This document shows positions 14,401 through 27,500 of a stretch of DNA of 64,000 bases, in pieces (the stretch's first letter is position 1; each line of letters begins with the position of its first letter). Source of the stretch: Rallus limicola (taxonomy: Eukaryota; Chordata; Aves; Gruiformes; Rallidae). A program made the position numbers and the translations under genes. The notes beneath the pieces were generated by a model. The model was not told where the DNA came from, did not search any database, and worked only from the letters and a program-made list of their open reading frames with translations. The stretch spans positions 15,816,001 through 15,880,000 of the forward strand of contig JAKCOZ010000014.1 of assembly GCA_022605955.1 (NCBI GenBank), written 5' to 3'.

Positions 14401-15168
14401 ATGTTGATTGGCAATACTAGGCAACCTCAGGAGTCCAGGACTCCCATCTTTCTAGTTGGTTATCCTGTTCTTGGAAAGTGTCAGTCATAGGAGCTGGCTT
14501 ACTGCTCCAGCTTGTTGATCTGAAAGGCACAGATAAAGTTTGTGGAACAATTTATTGCATTTATTGCATGGCCATGTGGATGAGATGTACCATACTGTTA
14601 CGTTGTAAGCTCGTGCCGTAATGACAGCCTCCTGAGAAGGTCTGAGGATGAAGGTCTGGTCTTTGTTTAATTCAGATGTGCTTATTCATTTTATTCTAAA
14701 CACCCAAAAGCTAATTTCTTTGCAGTAGGATGTTACCTACCTTAGTTTGATTTGCTTGAGTACAAAAGGAGGTTTTTTTTCTTCAAGTGAAGACACAGCC
14801 AAAGGCATTGAAGTAGCTTTTGGCTATGGTAGGCAGCTCTGACTTGTGCCATATTCTTTTATGGTGTTTGCTTTTGGTTTGGGGGGGGTGGTGGGGTGGT
14901 GTTTATACATTGTAAGTATCTGAAATTGTTTAAATAAGAAGGAAAAAATTCTATTCTCAGGTCCTCTGGAAGAGGATCAAAAAACTTTTCTGAATTCTTC
15001 ACAGATTGGCAGGATTTAAATAGAAAGGAAAAGTCCTTTAACAAAAAAGCAGACTTTTTGTCATCTCCAACTGGAGGAATAACTCAACCTTCAAATAAGC
15101 AATAGGCAAAATAATTAATTCTGTAATAGATGGTCAAATAACCTGAGCAACATACTCTCTTAGTAAAA

Positions 15169-15230
15169 AAAAATAAGGGGTGGGGGAGAACATAGTAAAG
15201 AGAATATGTTCTCCCCCACCCCTTATTTTT
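15169..15230. repeat. Perfect 26-bp inverted repeat (hairpin, 10-nt loop)
   Basis: The left arm at 15169-15194 (AAAAATAAGGGG, then TGGGGGAGAACATA) is the exact reverse complement of the right arm at 15205-15230. The arms are separated by the 10-nt loop GTAAAGAGAA. The 5' arm is G-rich and the 3' arm C-rich. Outside the stem, the A tract on the left and CTTTT on the right allow a few more pairs after one mismatch. Total length is 62 nt, in the size range of a pre-miRNA hairpin, but perfect pairing and the G/C runs are unusual for a conserved miRNA. It could also be the product of a replication template switch. No flanking terminal repeats or target duplications are evident. Confidence 0.95.
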
Positions 15231-15901
15231 CTTTTAAGGAAGGAAAAAAGGTTTAGACTGTAAATACATTAATGCTGTGGTATCCAGGTTACAGTAAGTA
15301 ACTTATAGGCAGATTCAGAAGTTGCTTTGCTGTCCAAAGATGGTTTCTTTTGTTAGGATTTGTCACTACCAAGGGAGCATGTTTAGCTTATTCATTAAAG
15401 GGGATGTACCATGTCACAAAACTTTTCAGTTGCTTGTTTACCATTACCACTGACTAAATCTGAACAGCTTGGAAATAATGAAGTTTTACAGCTGTATTCA
15501 AATTACAGGTTAATGCTTCAAAAATTTTGTGAGTGAGAGCTTAAATTATGTTTATCAAAGAAGTAAAAGGCCAGAGCAGCATAGTTCTGTGTACTGTGCC
15601 TGTGTGATTTTTTTGGAAAGCTCTTTCTAGACTGCTGCTATTGGGGAGAGTTGATTTCTACAGTAACTGTAATCTGGAAAAGCTGACTGTCATTGAGTTG
15701 TTTCTTGTTGATGGTGATACTGTGATTGATGCATTGTTATTGATAGCTGATAAATTTTATTACAGATGTGTAGTCCATACCCTTATCAACACTTCCTTGT
15801 CTTAGAAGTTTAACAAGTAAGGGACCTCTAGAAGATACTAAAGCAAGCAGTGCAGTGCTGAAATCTTGGGAGCATCATTAAATTTTAAGTTAGAAATATT
15901 T

Positions 15902-15959
15902 GGGGGAGAGGGGGAGTGTTGGGGTTTTTTTGGGGGGGGTTTAATTTCATGAACCCCCC
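15902..15959 (+). other. G-quadruplex motif overlapping a competing hairpin
   Basis: Four G-runs (15902-15906, 15910-15914, 15921-15924, 15932-15939) are spaced by loops of 3, 6 and 7 nt, which fits the canonical G3+N1-7 rule. The last G-run plus TT (15934-15941) can instead pair with AACCCCCC at 15952-15959 across a 10-nt loop. The two folds compete for the same Gs. It lies in intron sequence on the sense strand, so it would be present in the pre-mRNA. Confidence 0.7.
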
Positions 15960-18900
15960 TTATTAAAACGCTTCAGAAGCAGCACAGTAAATAAGACAGA
16001 ATGCTGCCCATTGTGAGAGTTCTGATAAACCAGAAGTTCCACGTGTGTTAGGTCTGCATAGTTTCAATCTGTATTTGTATATAGCTGGATAATTTACTTT
16101 TTTTAGCTTGGAGTGGTGGCTGCTCAACACTAGGTAAGTATGGTGGATAAAAAGAAAAATATTTTTCAAGATAGAGTTTGGATGTTAGAAGCTTGGTATG
16201 TAACCAATTGTGAGTTCAGAGTGGAAAAAAAATATTTTGTTTACAGAATGGATCATTGTGGCTTGATCTTACAGGAAGGCTGATTTTAGCTGTTTGTTTT
16301 TCATCATCTCTCTTTCTGTCAAAAGAAGCAGTTATCTTTTTGGAATTGTGCGTCATACTCTGTGATGAGCAGAGCCTAGAATTATTGACTGGTGTTTATT
16401 GTAGAGATTAGGACAGACAGAAAGGTGTTTACTCATTAGAACAGTGTGCTGGTTCACTGAGCTCCTGCTATCTCACAGGAATTCTGTCACACTTGGATAG
16501 AGCTGTGGTTTGATTCATGTATAGTCACTGTAAACAGCATTATAATTCTGGATTTTATCATCACTTGATGGCGCACTCATATTCCTCTGAGAGCTACCTG
16601 GGTGTAGTCAAAATGAATATGCAGCCGTAGTACAGAGCAAGATTTTTAAATTGGTTTTGTACTTTTTAAGGGGAGATGCCTTCTGGATATTATGTCCTTG
16701 AGGCTTGCACTCAGTCACACAGATTGGTTTGTATACATCTGTGACACTAAGGTTGTGGTTACATTTGGCTTTCTTAAGAGTAGGATAAGTAAATCTTAAA
16801 AAAAATAAAGAATCTGTTGGGGACAGTGCATTGGTGTTAAAATGGAATGTTTAAATCTCTAAGCTTTATGTTGCATTTTTATGCTGTTACTGCAGATCTA
16901 AAATTTTGTTATTAGCTCTTACTGGTTTTCATCATACTGAAAAATGCATACTGAAGTCTTAATGTAACTTACCTAGAATTTGATTCCTCAATCATTTGTT
17001 AAAAGAAAAGCAGTAATGTGGTTTGTTTTTTTTCCTCTGATAATTTAATGCAGATTTATAATTACTTTTTCCTTATAGCCTTCCTGGCCCATGAAATCTT
17101 TCAGTTTTTTCCTCTTACTTACAGACATTCTTCATCCACGAGTCTTACACTGTAAATGATAAGTAACTTTGCACTGTCATATAAACTAGCTAAGAGCTCC
17201 ATTTACAGCAGCAAAATATGTGTAGTATTTCCAAGTTTGGTGGAAACGGATGGGCAAGCCTGAGCCCAGAATTAGTTCTTGCTTTGACTGTAAGATCCTA
17301 CTTTTCCCCCTTCATCACAGTATCTGAGCACCTGACTGGGACTACTCAAAAAGGGTTTTCTATTCTGTCTTGAAATTGAATGTAGGCACCATTTTTACCT
17401 CTTACCTTCATCTTCTTCCTTATATCTTTTCAAATTGTTAGTTATTTTTGTTTGAGCTTAAGTACAACTCATTCTGGTAAGAAAGGTCCTACTGTTGCTT
17501 TCTAATCCAGAGTCCATTACCTCAGTGCTTATCAGAAATGCAGCTGTGATGGGAGGGAGAGAGAATTTGGCCTAAACACACTGTCAAAGTATTTGCATAA
17601 GAAAATAATGAAATAAAATAAGATGCTCATTTAAAATTATTTGTGTAGTGAGGTTGCTGTTTTACATATTTATATGAAAATCAATTTATTTCTAAATTGG
17701 AATTGTTGTGTTCTGCAAACAATAAATATGACGTCAATGTAGAGGGAATTTAATTTTCCAACTGGATATGTGTTCAGAGCTTTATTTGCGTAGATCCTCC
17801 TAGAACACAATGAATTATTTTTATTTAGTGGGATCTGTGGTGTCATGTAGGACAAATAGCATGAAAGGAATAATTTAATATTTCTGAAGTTATTGGTAAA
17901 ACCTCATGAGAGCTCCTGGCCTCATTTACAAGAGTGCAGTAGTGTTGGCTTACTGACCTAAAGCAATAGAAATCACTATCTTAAGCATCTCTTGCAACAG
18001 CTGGATTCTCCAGCTGAACAACCTGGGCACTGAAGTAATAATGTTACAGCTAATAATATACAAATGTATTGTGGGTTGGTTTTTTGTTTGGTTTTTTTTG
18101 GGTTTTACTTTTATTTAAGTGATTTGCAGTCTGAAGAAGTAGAATAGTGGCAGAATTCTGAGGACACGAGACTGATGTCCTGGGGTAGTTGTGCATCTGA
18201 GGTCCTGAAAAGATAATAGAGAGATGTTAAAGAAATGGGGAACCTTTGGTTTTGAATTTTAATGTAACCTGCTCTTCCCATTCGCTGCACAGCACTGGGG
18301 AAGTGGATTAACCTCAATCTTTTTTTCAGCAGTAGAGCAGGGAGAACAATTTCGCTCTTTTATAACAGATGGTATGAATAGTTTATTTTATGGTGCAAGT
18401 TCTAAGTGATTTTGTAGTACTCTAATCCCTCTTCCAGCTTAGGAGATGGAGTAATATACAACAGCGTAGTAGGTAATCAAGAAACTGGCATTTGGGATTG
18501 CTGAAAGCTAATGAAGCTTAAAACGTTTGCATTTGACTTGTTGATGGGAAATACTAAAATGGGAATACTAATGGCCAGAGGGCTTTAGCAGTAAATTGAC
18601 CTACATTTTCTGGAAAGGTAGACTCCTAATTTAATGTGTCACTTAAAACTACATCTGACTGCACTAGTCTGCACTGGGAGTTCATGGAATAGGTGGACTA
18701 AAGGGGAGGGAAGTGTGTGAGGATACTGCAAGTTACCTGTTTTGATCTGGAATTCCTGCACCTTATCTGAAAAGAAGTTATCTCTGAACACATACTGAGC
18801 AATTTTGGAATACTGCTTTTACCCAGAATTCTTTTGTCTCTTCATTGTTTTTAATGAAGGTGAATTTCTTGTTATCTGGGCCTTGGTCCTGTGAAGATGG

Positions 18901-19582
18901 ACCTTCCTGTGTCTGCTTTTCTGTAAGCTGAGTGAATTTTCTTTAGCCATGTAAATGGAGGGGCTGCTGTACCAGTAAACCCAAGATGAAGTGTTTGCTG
19001 ATGGAAGACTCTAGTGTGATTCAAGTTCACTTTCCAGCAAGAGAAGACAGCTATTTCAGTGATGGCAAGAGACATCTAGCAAGCTGAGTGGTCTTTATGT
19101 TTGGGGAAAGCGAATGAAGTCGGTAATCTTATTGCATGGGAAATAGTTTTCCATAATTTCACCCCAGAAGCTTGAAAACAGCGCAGCCTTCCTGATGTTC
19201 TTTCATGGTGTATGTGTGAATGGTTGGGATACGTACCAGATGGTGAGCTAGGATCTTTGCTTACAGACCCGTGACTGAAATTGTCAAAATAACATAGGAA
19301 TTCATAGAAAGACTTCACAGGTAACCACTGGTGTCCAGGTGACATCGCTGTGATAGTGGCAGGAGCAGAAAGGCTGAATTTTACTGCCTTTAGCCAAATG
19401 GAGCCATAACTGGGGTTACAGTGTTTCCAATTAGTCTGTATGACCTGTTGCTGTTAACTGTTTTCATTCCTGAAAGAGGGTGGTTTGCTAGACTTCACTA
19501 TCCACCTGCTATGGAATAGCATCCTAGATCTTATGACCTAGTGCTTTGTACAGGTTGCGGTACCTCTTTGCTGGAATTTTCA

Positions 19583-19624
19583 GTACGTTCTGCTAGACTG
19601 TCTCTATTCGGTGACCGAACGTAC
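19583..19624. repeat. Nested CpG-containing inverted repeats
   Basis: GTACGTTC at 19583-19590 is the exact reverse complement of GAACGTAC at 19617-19624, leaving a 26-nt interval. Inside and overlapping the right arm is TTCGGTGACCGAA (about 19607-19619), itself an inverted repeat around one G. The two pairings are mutually exclusive. Each arm carries a CpG, which is uncommon in the surrounding intron. Confidence 0.8.
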
Positions 19625-22600
19625 AACACTTTAACTGTCTCATCTGGAGACTTAGTCAGGTGGGTAAAGGTTGGAATTGGCATTTTCTGCAAAAGTAAAT
19701 ATCAACAAAAAAAGGCATTTCTGTCTTTAATTTTTTTCTTTGCATGTTTAGTATTATTGAGAATGGTGTCTGAATTAGTGAAGATCCAGTTTAGTGATTT
19801 GTTTCCCAGCAAAAGTCAGACTTTAAGGAAAAGGTTAATCAATCCACTGATAATTCCATGATCTTTAGTCAGAATACAGTAATTTTTAAGTGATGGAGAC
19901 CAAAACCATCAAAACAGACCTTTCCTAAAATATTGTCCAGTATAGTAGTCTCAATATTCTTTATCTATACAAAAATAGTTCACAACATTTTCTCTAGTAT
20001 TCTCCATATCATGCACAGATTAAAGGTTTTCACAAGTCTTATTAAAATACTGAATGCATTATTACTAGTGCTATATGGAAGTCTCAGATCTAAGCTATAA
20101 AAGGTGAGACCTCTGTCTACCCCCATTGCATATGAATAAACCTATTAAGTATAATAATTCTCTGCCTAAAGAATCTATTCAGTAATGACTGCAAACTAGA
20201 AGCTGTATCTCTTATCTCATATGTTACTTAGACATTGTTTCATGTTTTAAAGTGTCTGTTCTGCAGAAACATAGTATCATAAAATGGATTTGCAGTATTT
20301 CTTCTACCAAAACACTGTAGTGCTTATTTCCTGCTGGCTTCAACTGGTGAGATTTTTATGGCATTGACTCTTAAATTTCATGAATTGGAAAATATAAGTG
20401 TCCCTTAACCTACGTGAAAGCTAATACCTGTCTGAAACTAAGCTACTGTATAGGCAAGGGGGATGTGTAAGCTCCTGCAGAGACTCATTCCTGCCTTCAT
20501 TTGGAATGGAACGATCTGCCATCTGGGGATGTGTCATCTGCCAGCTTTGGCTATGCTCAATTGCTTAGATAAATAAAGTTAAATAAAAGAAAATCCCACA
20601 CATTATTTTTATTTACTGTTGCTCGGGGAAAAAAAAAAGAAAAGATTGATCCAATATTGCATTTATAGCTTTTAATTTTAGGGCAAGTATTTACAGTGCT
20701 TAGCAGTTTCAGTGACCCAAATACTTGGGCAAACTGTAAATATTGTATAGTAAGACAGAATAAAATCCAGGTTATCTTATTTCAAGCATCTGCATGTAGG
20801 TATGAAAGTAGCATTGACCTGATTTTCGGAACTAGAGCACTGCTGGTTATGCCAACAAAGATAAAGCATGCTGCCACTGTCTCAGAAACTGGTTTCCAGC
20901 ATATTATCTCTGAACTTATGTGCTGAGGTATGTGGTGATAGGGAATGACTATTCATATTTAATTATTGTCCCAGCTTGATAATATTTGGAGGACATATTC
21001 CACTTTTAGTCTTGTTCTACCTGTATGCTGAGAGCAAGAATAAAGAAGTGGCACACGGGGATTTTTTTGTCTTGTGAACCTCATAGTTAAATGAGTTTTG
21101 TGGGGAAACAAAGATTGCTGTTAGGGTTAAAGTTTTAAAAAGGAGCTATCAAGATGAACTTATGTTTAACCATTCAGCACCGATTTAGGTTTTTTTTCTA
21201 ATGGCCAATCTGTGCCTTCCTGCTTGTTTGGAGTTGGCAGTTAATGGCTTTCTGATTGATCAAAACCGTGGTGGTTGTAGCACCAGCTCATGGTCTTGAG
21301 TCATCACTGTGTGTGGAACGTGTGGGACTGAGGAACACACAGGTATCTAGCTGGACAGATTTAAATTGGCCTTATCCAGAACTGGATTAGGAGTTCTTTA
21401 TCTGCTTTCTGCTCCTTCTACCCATCTTCATATGGCTCCACACCCACCTCTATGCACTTTCATCTGCTTCGTGGGGAGTCTGCTGCTCTCAGCTGGCTTC
21501 CCTCTGCACAGCGGGAGCGCTCTGCTGACCCACTGGCAGCGGCAAAGGCTATTTGCACTGTTTAAGCTTAAGTAGAGTTAGCCAGCGAGGGAATACAAAT
21601 CGTGGTTAGAAACAGTGCTGGTAATCATTCAGGATGAAAAAAAAACCCAACCAAAGTTAGTATTCCTGAAAATGCTTTTAGTCTGTTTTAAAAAAACCTT
21701 GCTTCTGTAATGCAGTATTGCTCAGCCGTAAGCACTTTCGGGGTGCGAGAGGTTACTTTATGCAGGGGAATTGTTAAAAGAAGAATTCATAAAGCAGGTT
21801 TTACTTTGCATAAAGAAGATCTCTTATTTAGAAAATTGTAAGAAAAGTTAAAATAGGGCATTGAGGAATAGGTTGTCCACTGGGAAGCATTTAAATTGCA
21901 TAAAAGGGAGAAATATCATGCGCTATAGAGGTACCGCAGTTTGTGGAGTCATCTCTCCAGACCTATTATTGACTGAGGGTAAGAACCTGCCAATTTCAGA
22001 TAGCAGACCTGGTTGGCATTTCAAACCTGTTGAGAAGCTACTGAACATAGTCTCATAGCACAGGGGAAAAAACAACCCAAAGCCTTGATCAGCACCATGA
22101 TTTTTAAATCAGTCAGGTTTGGTCAGAAGTTTTTATTGTCAAAATCAGATTTTGCACCTCCTTACCCCCTCATGGAAAAGAAAGCAAGTGATCCTTGATC
22201 TTAAAAACCAGGTTTCTCTCAGTGACACAGTCCAACCAGACTTACTTTCAGAAGGCACTTTATAAATGTTGTGTGTAAAGGCAATATTGATTTGAAGCAA
22301 ATAATGGTTGTCTGCCTTGTATTCCTTCTCATTGTTTGAGACAAGTATGTGTTCTGAAAAACAGATCCATGTGCAGTGTTACAAACATTATATGTTCAGC
22401 AAATTGTATGTTTTTAAACCAACCTTTTTAAACTGCCTTTGGTGTGCAGGTATCTAGAAAGAGAAGGCAAGCACACAGTTGAAAACAAAATGTGAGCCAT
22501 CCCCATAGGTGCTATATTTATAGAAATTCCTTAATGGTTGAAACGGTATAATTCTTATAATAATCCTGGATGGTCAGCTCTTAGTATCTCCTATTTGGAA

Positions 22601-25600
22601 GGGGCCAGGATTGCTGTGTTGGATGCAAATGAGTGCTCTTGTGCATCAGTCCTTTGAATTACACAAGAGGGGCACGGTAATGACATGAATTGCTGTATTC
22701 TCACTGTGACTCTGGGTACAGAGAATAGGAGTTGAGCTCTTAATGAGTTGAGTTCAGCATTGGGCTCCAGAGGTATAGCACCTTAGGAGCTTTGGTCCAC
22801 AGCAAAAGTCATTAGAATGAATTTTTAAAGGCAGCATGTTGAAAATCAGCCGTGCAAGTTACAGATTCATCAGAGAATCCCAGTAATTCGTCCTATTAAC
22901 ATATCCTTTTGCTGGCAGTATGCACAAAACTAGTTGTACTGTGCAGGAGGAAGTTCACCTAGAAATAAGTTTGACAATATTCTAAAAGTATAAAGGAGAA
23001 ATTAAATTAAAATAAAGGTCAGCTGCATATATTTAAGCTTAAAAAATAATCAAAGGACAGAAAATTGAATAGGCCATATGAAGATAACATTGCTGGCATG
23101 ATGGGGAATAAAAAGAAGGGGAAGAGAGAGGTGAACTTTAAACCCAACCATAATAAATAACATTTGTGTCCCTCAAAAGCAAAGATATGTCAGAAAGATT
23201 ACTCCTCCTAACAAGGATGCACGTCCTTAATGAGATCAAGGAATCAAACCTCTGACAGACCAGGGTAACAAAGCACCTTTCTGATCAAAGCAACTGGGTC
23301 TTTTTTTGTCTTGTAAAACTAATCCCTGTTGTATTTGCTTTGGTGTTACAGCAATAAAATTAAGTAACGACATTCTTTTCTTTAGAATACTATAACATGT
23401 TTTGTGTTTGCTTTTGGCAACCCAGGTTGACAGAGAAACTCTCACGTTTACCTGATTTCAAAATCTGTGTCAATCTTGGAAGAATAATGATGCTAAAAAA
23501 CTGATTTACATCTTCAGAAGAATCTTGAGTGTCAGTGGTCCCCAAATGGTTTTTGCTTTGAACCTAACACTTTTTATCTGTGATAGAAGTTAGGCAAAAA
23601 TAAGTAAATGCATTGTTGAAAGACTCAAAGTTTCTTAAAAAAAAGTAAAAGTCCTTCCCCACGAAACAGCAATGGAAAACCTCCAAATTTCTAAAAACCT
23701 GAGCCAGGGTAAAATACAGTGATATACATGTTTGATGTGTTTAATGATACAGTGCTTGAAACACGGTAACTGATTTTAAAAGATCAGGTAGGCAATAAAA
23801 GAAATAAATCATTGCCTGACTGAACATTGTAAAACAAAACCAGAAGCAGTACAGCTTTTGGTGGTACTTTAGTTTACGTTTGTCATCCCTGCAAATTCTG
23901 AAAAGGATCCAGATGCTTTTCAGGTTTGGGGTGATAGGGTAATGTGCCAGTTCCCATTGGAAGTGAGCAAAACAATATCATTTCACCGGGTATGTCTCCT
24001 GACTAGTAAAAACATCATTTCTGGCTTGAAAGCACTAGGTGTCTGTGATGCCAAAATGATTCATCATAGAAATGGATTTTAAATTGCTATATTGCAAAGT
24101 CATGTTGTGTAACTGAGAACCGTTCAGTACTATCAAAGAAAGGTAATGTTCTTCTGGGTTAAAAGAAAAATAAACTCAATTTTTTTTCTCTTTACTTTTA
24201 TGTCATGCTGGAAGGTCTTACTTCTGAATACTGTTTGACTGAGAATTCTTTTTTTCCCTCTGCCTGAGACATACTGATATTTCTCACAGTAAAAATGTTA
24301 GATGAGATGTTAAGGAAAGTGTGATGAAGCAAAGCTGATTTATGACTGTTATCTGAAGTGAGTTTAACCTTTCAGGATTTTTGTGGGACAATTTACTATG
24401 TTGGAAGATAATCCTTTAATTGTTATGTCACAAAATCTTCACATACTTCAGGTCTATCAAATGTTGCAGGACGAGTTCTCCTGTTGGATTTCATTAGCCT
24501 TTTTTGAGTATATGGAGAATATTTCTTTCATACAAAAGGATGTGTGTGTGTTTTCATTATCAAAGAACACTTGGTCAAGGATATGAAAAAAGCCAAAAAA
24601 TGGTAACATCTAGCCCAAGCAGTTTCAGGGGTTTCTTCTCTCAAGTAACAAGTCTTAAAGGACTTCTCAAGTAAAAAGGCAAGGTCACAGCAAAGTAACA
24701 TCCTGAACCCTGAAAATTTTGTTCATGTTTTGCCTGTATACTCTGCTGTTTGTTTCTAGTTAAGATTCACTTGACTGTTGGAGGAGTCTGTGTTTGGATA
24801 AAAGATTTGAAAGGCTGTGATCTTCACTAATCTCACTTAAGAAAAGTGTGTCTTTTTAAGACAGAAATTGCATTAGTTTATCAGGACTGCCTATTCTTAG
24901 AGGCAGTCGCCTGCCTCTACACCCCAGGAGCAGTCTTGCTGCTTTCGGAGACTGGGGGATGCCAAGCTGACTGGTGCTGGCGTTCAGGGGCAGAGTGGTG
25001 GAGCATTGCAGCCTATTCCAGGGCACTCTCTGCCTGCAGCAGCAGCAGCATTCCCCTCGTGCTCCTGGTTTGCTCAGTCCCGTGTTTTTGCATCCTTTCA
25101 TCTCCCTCCGTGTGCTTCTGTCATTTTTCCTGAAGAAATCTCCTTACCTATCTTAAGATTAGAATTCTCCTAATCTTAGCACAAAAAGGAGTGGCATTTT
25201 TTTGTTTCATCTAGAAGCTGAAGAATACTTTCATTTCCAGCATTTCCTTCAGTCAAAGAAGAATAATCACTTTTCAGTCTGGTCATAAGGAGAAGGAAGA
25301 ACAAATAGTCCCCAGAATCAGGAAAGATATACCTGCTTTTCATTAGCCATCTGTACAGACCCGGGACGGGTTCAAGACTGGAGGTCTGTTGTATACATAG
25401 TTCCTTAAAGCAATTCTGCTGGTTCACAGCAGGGCCAAATAGCTACTGGAAGATGTTAGTTGTGTCACTAGTGAGGTAATACCTCTTTGCAGGTTTCTCT
25501 TTTGAAGCTGAGACAGTTAGGTTTGGTAGCATGTTACCCCTTCTAATTTCGAGTAGATGACCAGTCACAGGTACAGATTATTTCCTCCATCAGTCCCTGG

Positions 25601-27059
25601 ACTTTTCCAATTGCCAGCTCTGATGATATTCATGCATGGAAAGTCTCAGTTTCCCAGCTGTCTCTGCTTGCATGTTGTATTATAGTCACTCAAGGACCTG
25701 TTCATATTTAGCCACTGGTCTAAGATTGCGCCTGACATCTCAGCATTACCCACTTGAGATGCTTGAGGCATCTTTCAGAGCCATGTTCAGAATTGCTACT
25801 TAATTCATTTAAAATTGAAAGTGGCCTTCTCAGCTGAGATCAGTTTAGCCAGAGAATGAGTCAGCTGCAGGATTTTATGGCTGATTACTCCTTTGTGATA
25901 ATGTTTCATAGCAACAAAGTGATGCTGAGCCCGTGCTGCAAGTTGTCTCCCAAATGGTCTTAAAATTCTAATTGAATCTGTAAGTAGTAGGTTTTGTTTT
26001 TTTCAGCCTTGCTATTTGTAGAGAGCTAAGTTGTGCTCACTGTGTGTTGCCAAAGCTGTTATGCCACTGAAATTAAACCACTGGTTTTCCGTTCTGTCTG
26101 TAGTTCCAAAGGCCAAACAATCAAGTATCAGAAAAGAAAACCCCCGAAGTAACAGTCTTGGTTGCTCTGTTTTATTTTTTGCAAGTAGTCCTTTCTCCTT
26201 GAACATCAGGATTCAATTGAGAACCTATTCCTGATTAAGGCATATGATGGTTTTTGAGACGTCCCAGATGCCCACTGAGTTTGTCATGCATTAAGCACTG
26301 GATTATGCAGATAGAAGCCTAGTTTTGAAGAACAGTGCTGTGCTGATGTAGCTCTGTGTGTCCCTGTGTATAGGACATGCTGCTTTCTAGCCTTTATGTT
26401 AGGATTCACATTCTGACTCACATTCTCAGCTGATGACTTTTATTTGTTACTTCTCACTTGTTGCCAGTGTGGAGAACCCTGCTTGTTCTACACGCTTGTT
26501 CTCTCACATGCTCTTTCTTCCCACTTCTCCTCTGAAGTCTGCGCCAAAGATGGACTTAAGAACTTAAACAGTTCTGGATGCGTTTCATAGCCTGCTTTTA
26601 TGTGAGTGCATGGAGAGCTAAAGCTGAGAGTTATTTGACCGTTGAAAAAACTCAGCTGTGTGCATAAGGCATCTGCATCAACTGTGTTCGTTTGTCTCAG
26701 AAGTTAATTTGGCTCATGGTGAAAGATTCTCCTTTTTTTCAGCTTGAACAGACCAGTTATGTTCCCAGCAAGTTGAAGCAAGTCAGCATCTAAGGCTAAA
26801 ACCTGGGCTGTGCTCTGTTGCACAGATCTGCCATGGCCATAAAAGTTGATGTGAGAATTGCATGGCTAGCTTCCAAGAGCTTTGATGAAGAGCTCTTTTA
26901 TAGCAAGGGCAGGTACTGATGTTCCAAAACAGAGAAGATCACGTGTAATTTAGTGAATACCCAGCCCCAGAAAATACAGATAAAGAGGGTTTGAGGATGT
27001 ACAGGTCTTTTGTCCATTTTTTGCCCCCAAAGATACAGTTTTTATGCAAGCTTTTCAGG

Positions 27060-27500
27060 AGTTGGCAGCATAATCGAACACCTGCTGCAATGTTTAATTA
27101 AAATACTCCAGCTGAATGGAAAGCTTTTCTTCTGACCTTTATTGAAAAGCAAGGGATTATTTGACTTTGCATTGTTCTGATAAAAAAAAAATCCACCCCT
27201 AGTTTTTACAGGAAAAGTGCAGGTGATGAATTTCCAGTATGAAAACTGTTAATTTAACTTTTCCCTACAGAATTGTTTCAGATTAGCTAGTTTTATTATA
27301 CCCATTCCAATTAATTTGTTTTGATTGAAGTTGCACGGGAATGGAGACAACAATTAATCTGCAGCTTGCTTTGTGATATATCGCAATGCTGCTGTTTTGC
27401 TCTGAGTCATTCATGGCTCTGACATTTTGCTCATTATTTAACGTGGCATGATTCACCTCCTGGTCCAGATGAAAAAACAGGCCGCTTCAAAGAGGAGTAA
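27060..27500. other. Possible intronic enhancer-like conserved element
   Basis: This segment carries two copies of CAATTAAT (27308-27315 and 27351-27358, 43 bp apart) and an 11-nt palindrome GTTAATTTAAC at 27248-27258, which resembles homeodomain or HNF1-type sites. A long unique run from about 27300 to 27480 contains no simple repeats. There is no coding signal. The motifs are short and could occur by chance in AT-rich DNA, so only the texture and clustering support the call. Confidence 0.28.

Larger units (their letters stand above)
1..15168 (+). other. Part of the intron upstream of the ANO10 exon
   Basis: AT-rich sequence with frequent stops in all frames. The open frames present are under about 110 codons, lack family motifs and do not have paired splice signals that I trust. 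It contains only simple tracts: T16 near 5459-5474, A/T runs near 9649-9666, and a short (GT)7 at 12199-12212. Stretches near 1300-1500, 5600-6010, 13540-13780 and 14080-14400 have the look of conserved non-coding DNA and are listed separately. I recognise no transposon copy here; old, diverged ones could be missed by eye. Confidence 0.7.

Noticed and set aside
14881..14904. G-rich run (G8, then TGGT, G4, TGGTG)
   Set aside because: Only three adequate G-triplets can be formed with permitted loops; the fourth run is GG. It does not meet the canonical quadruplex rule.
25154..25178. Short inverted repeat TAAGATTAG / CTAATCTTA
   Set aside because: A 9-bp AT-rich stem with a 7-nt loop is expected by chance in a window of this size and has no supporting context.
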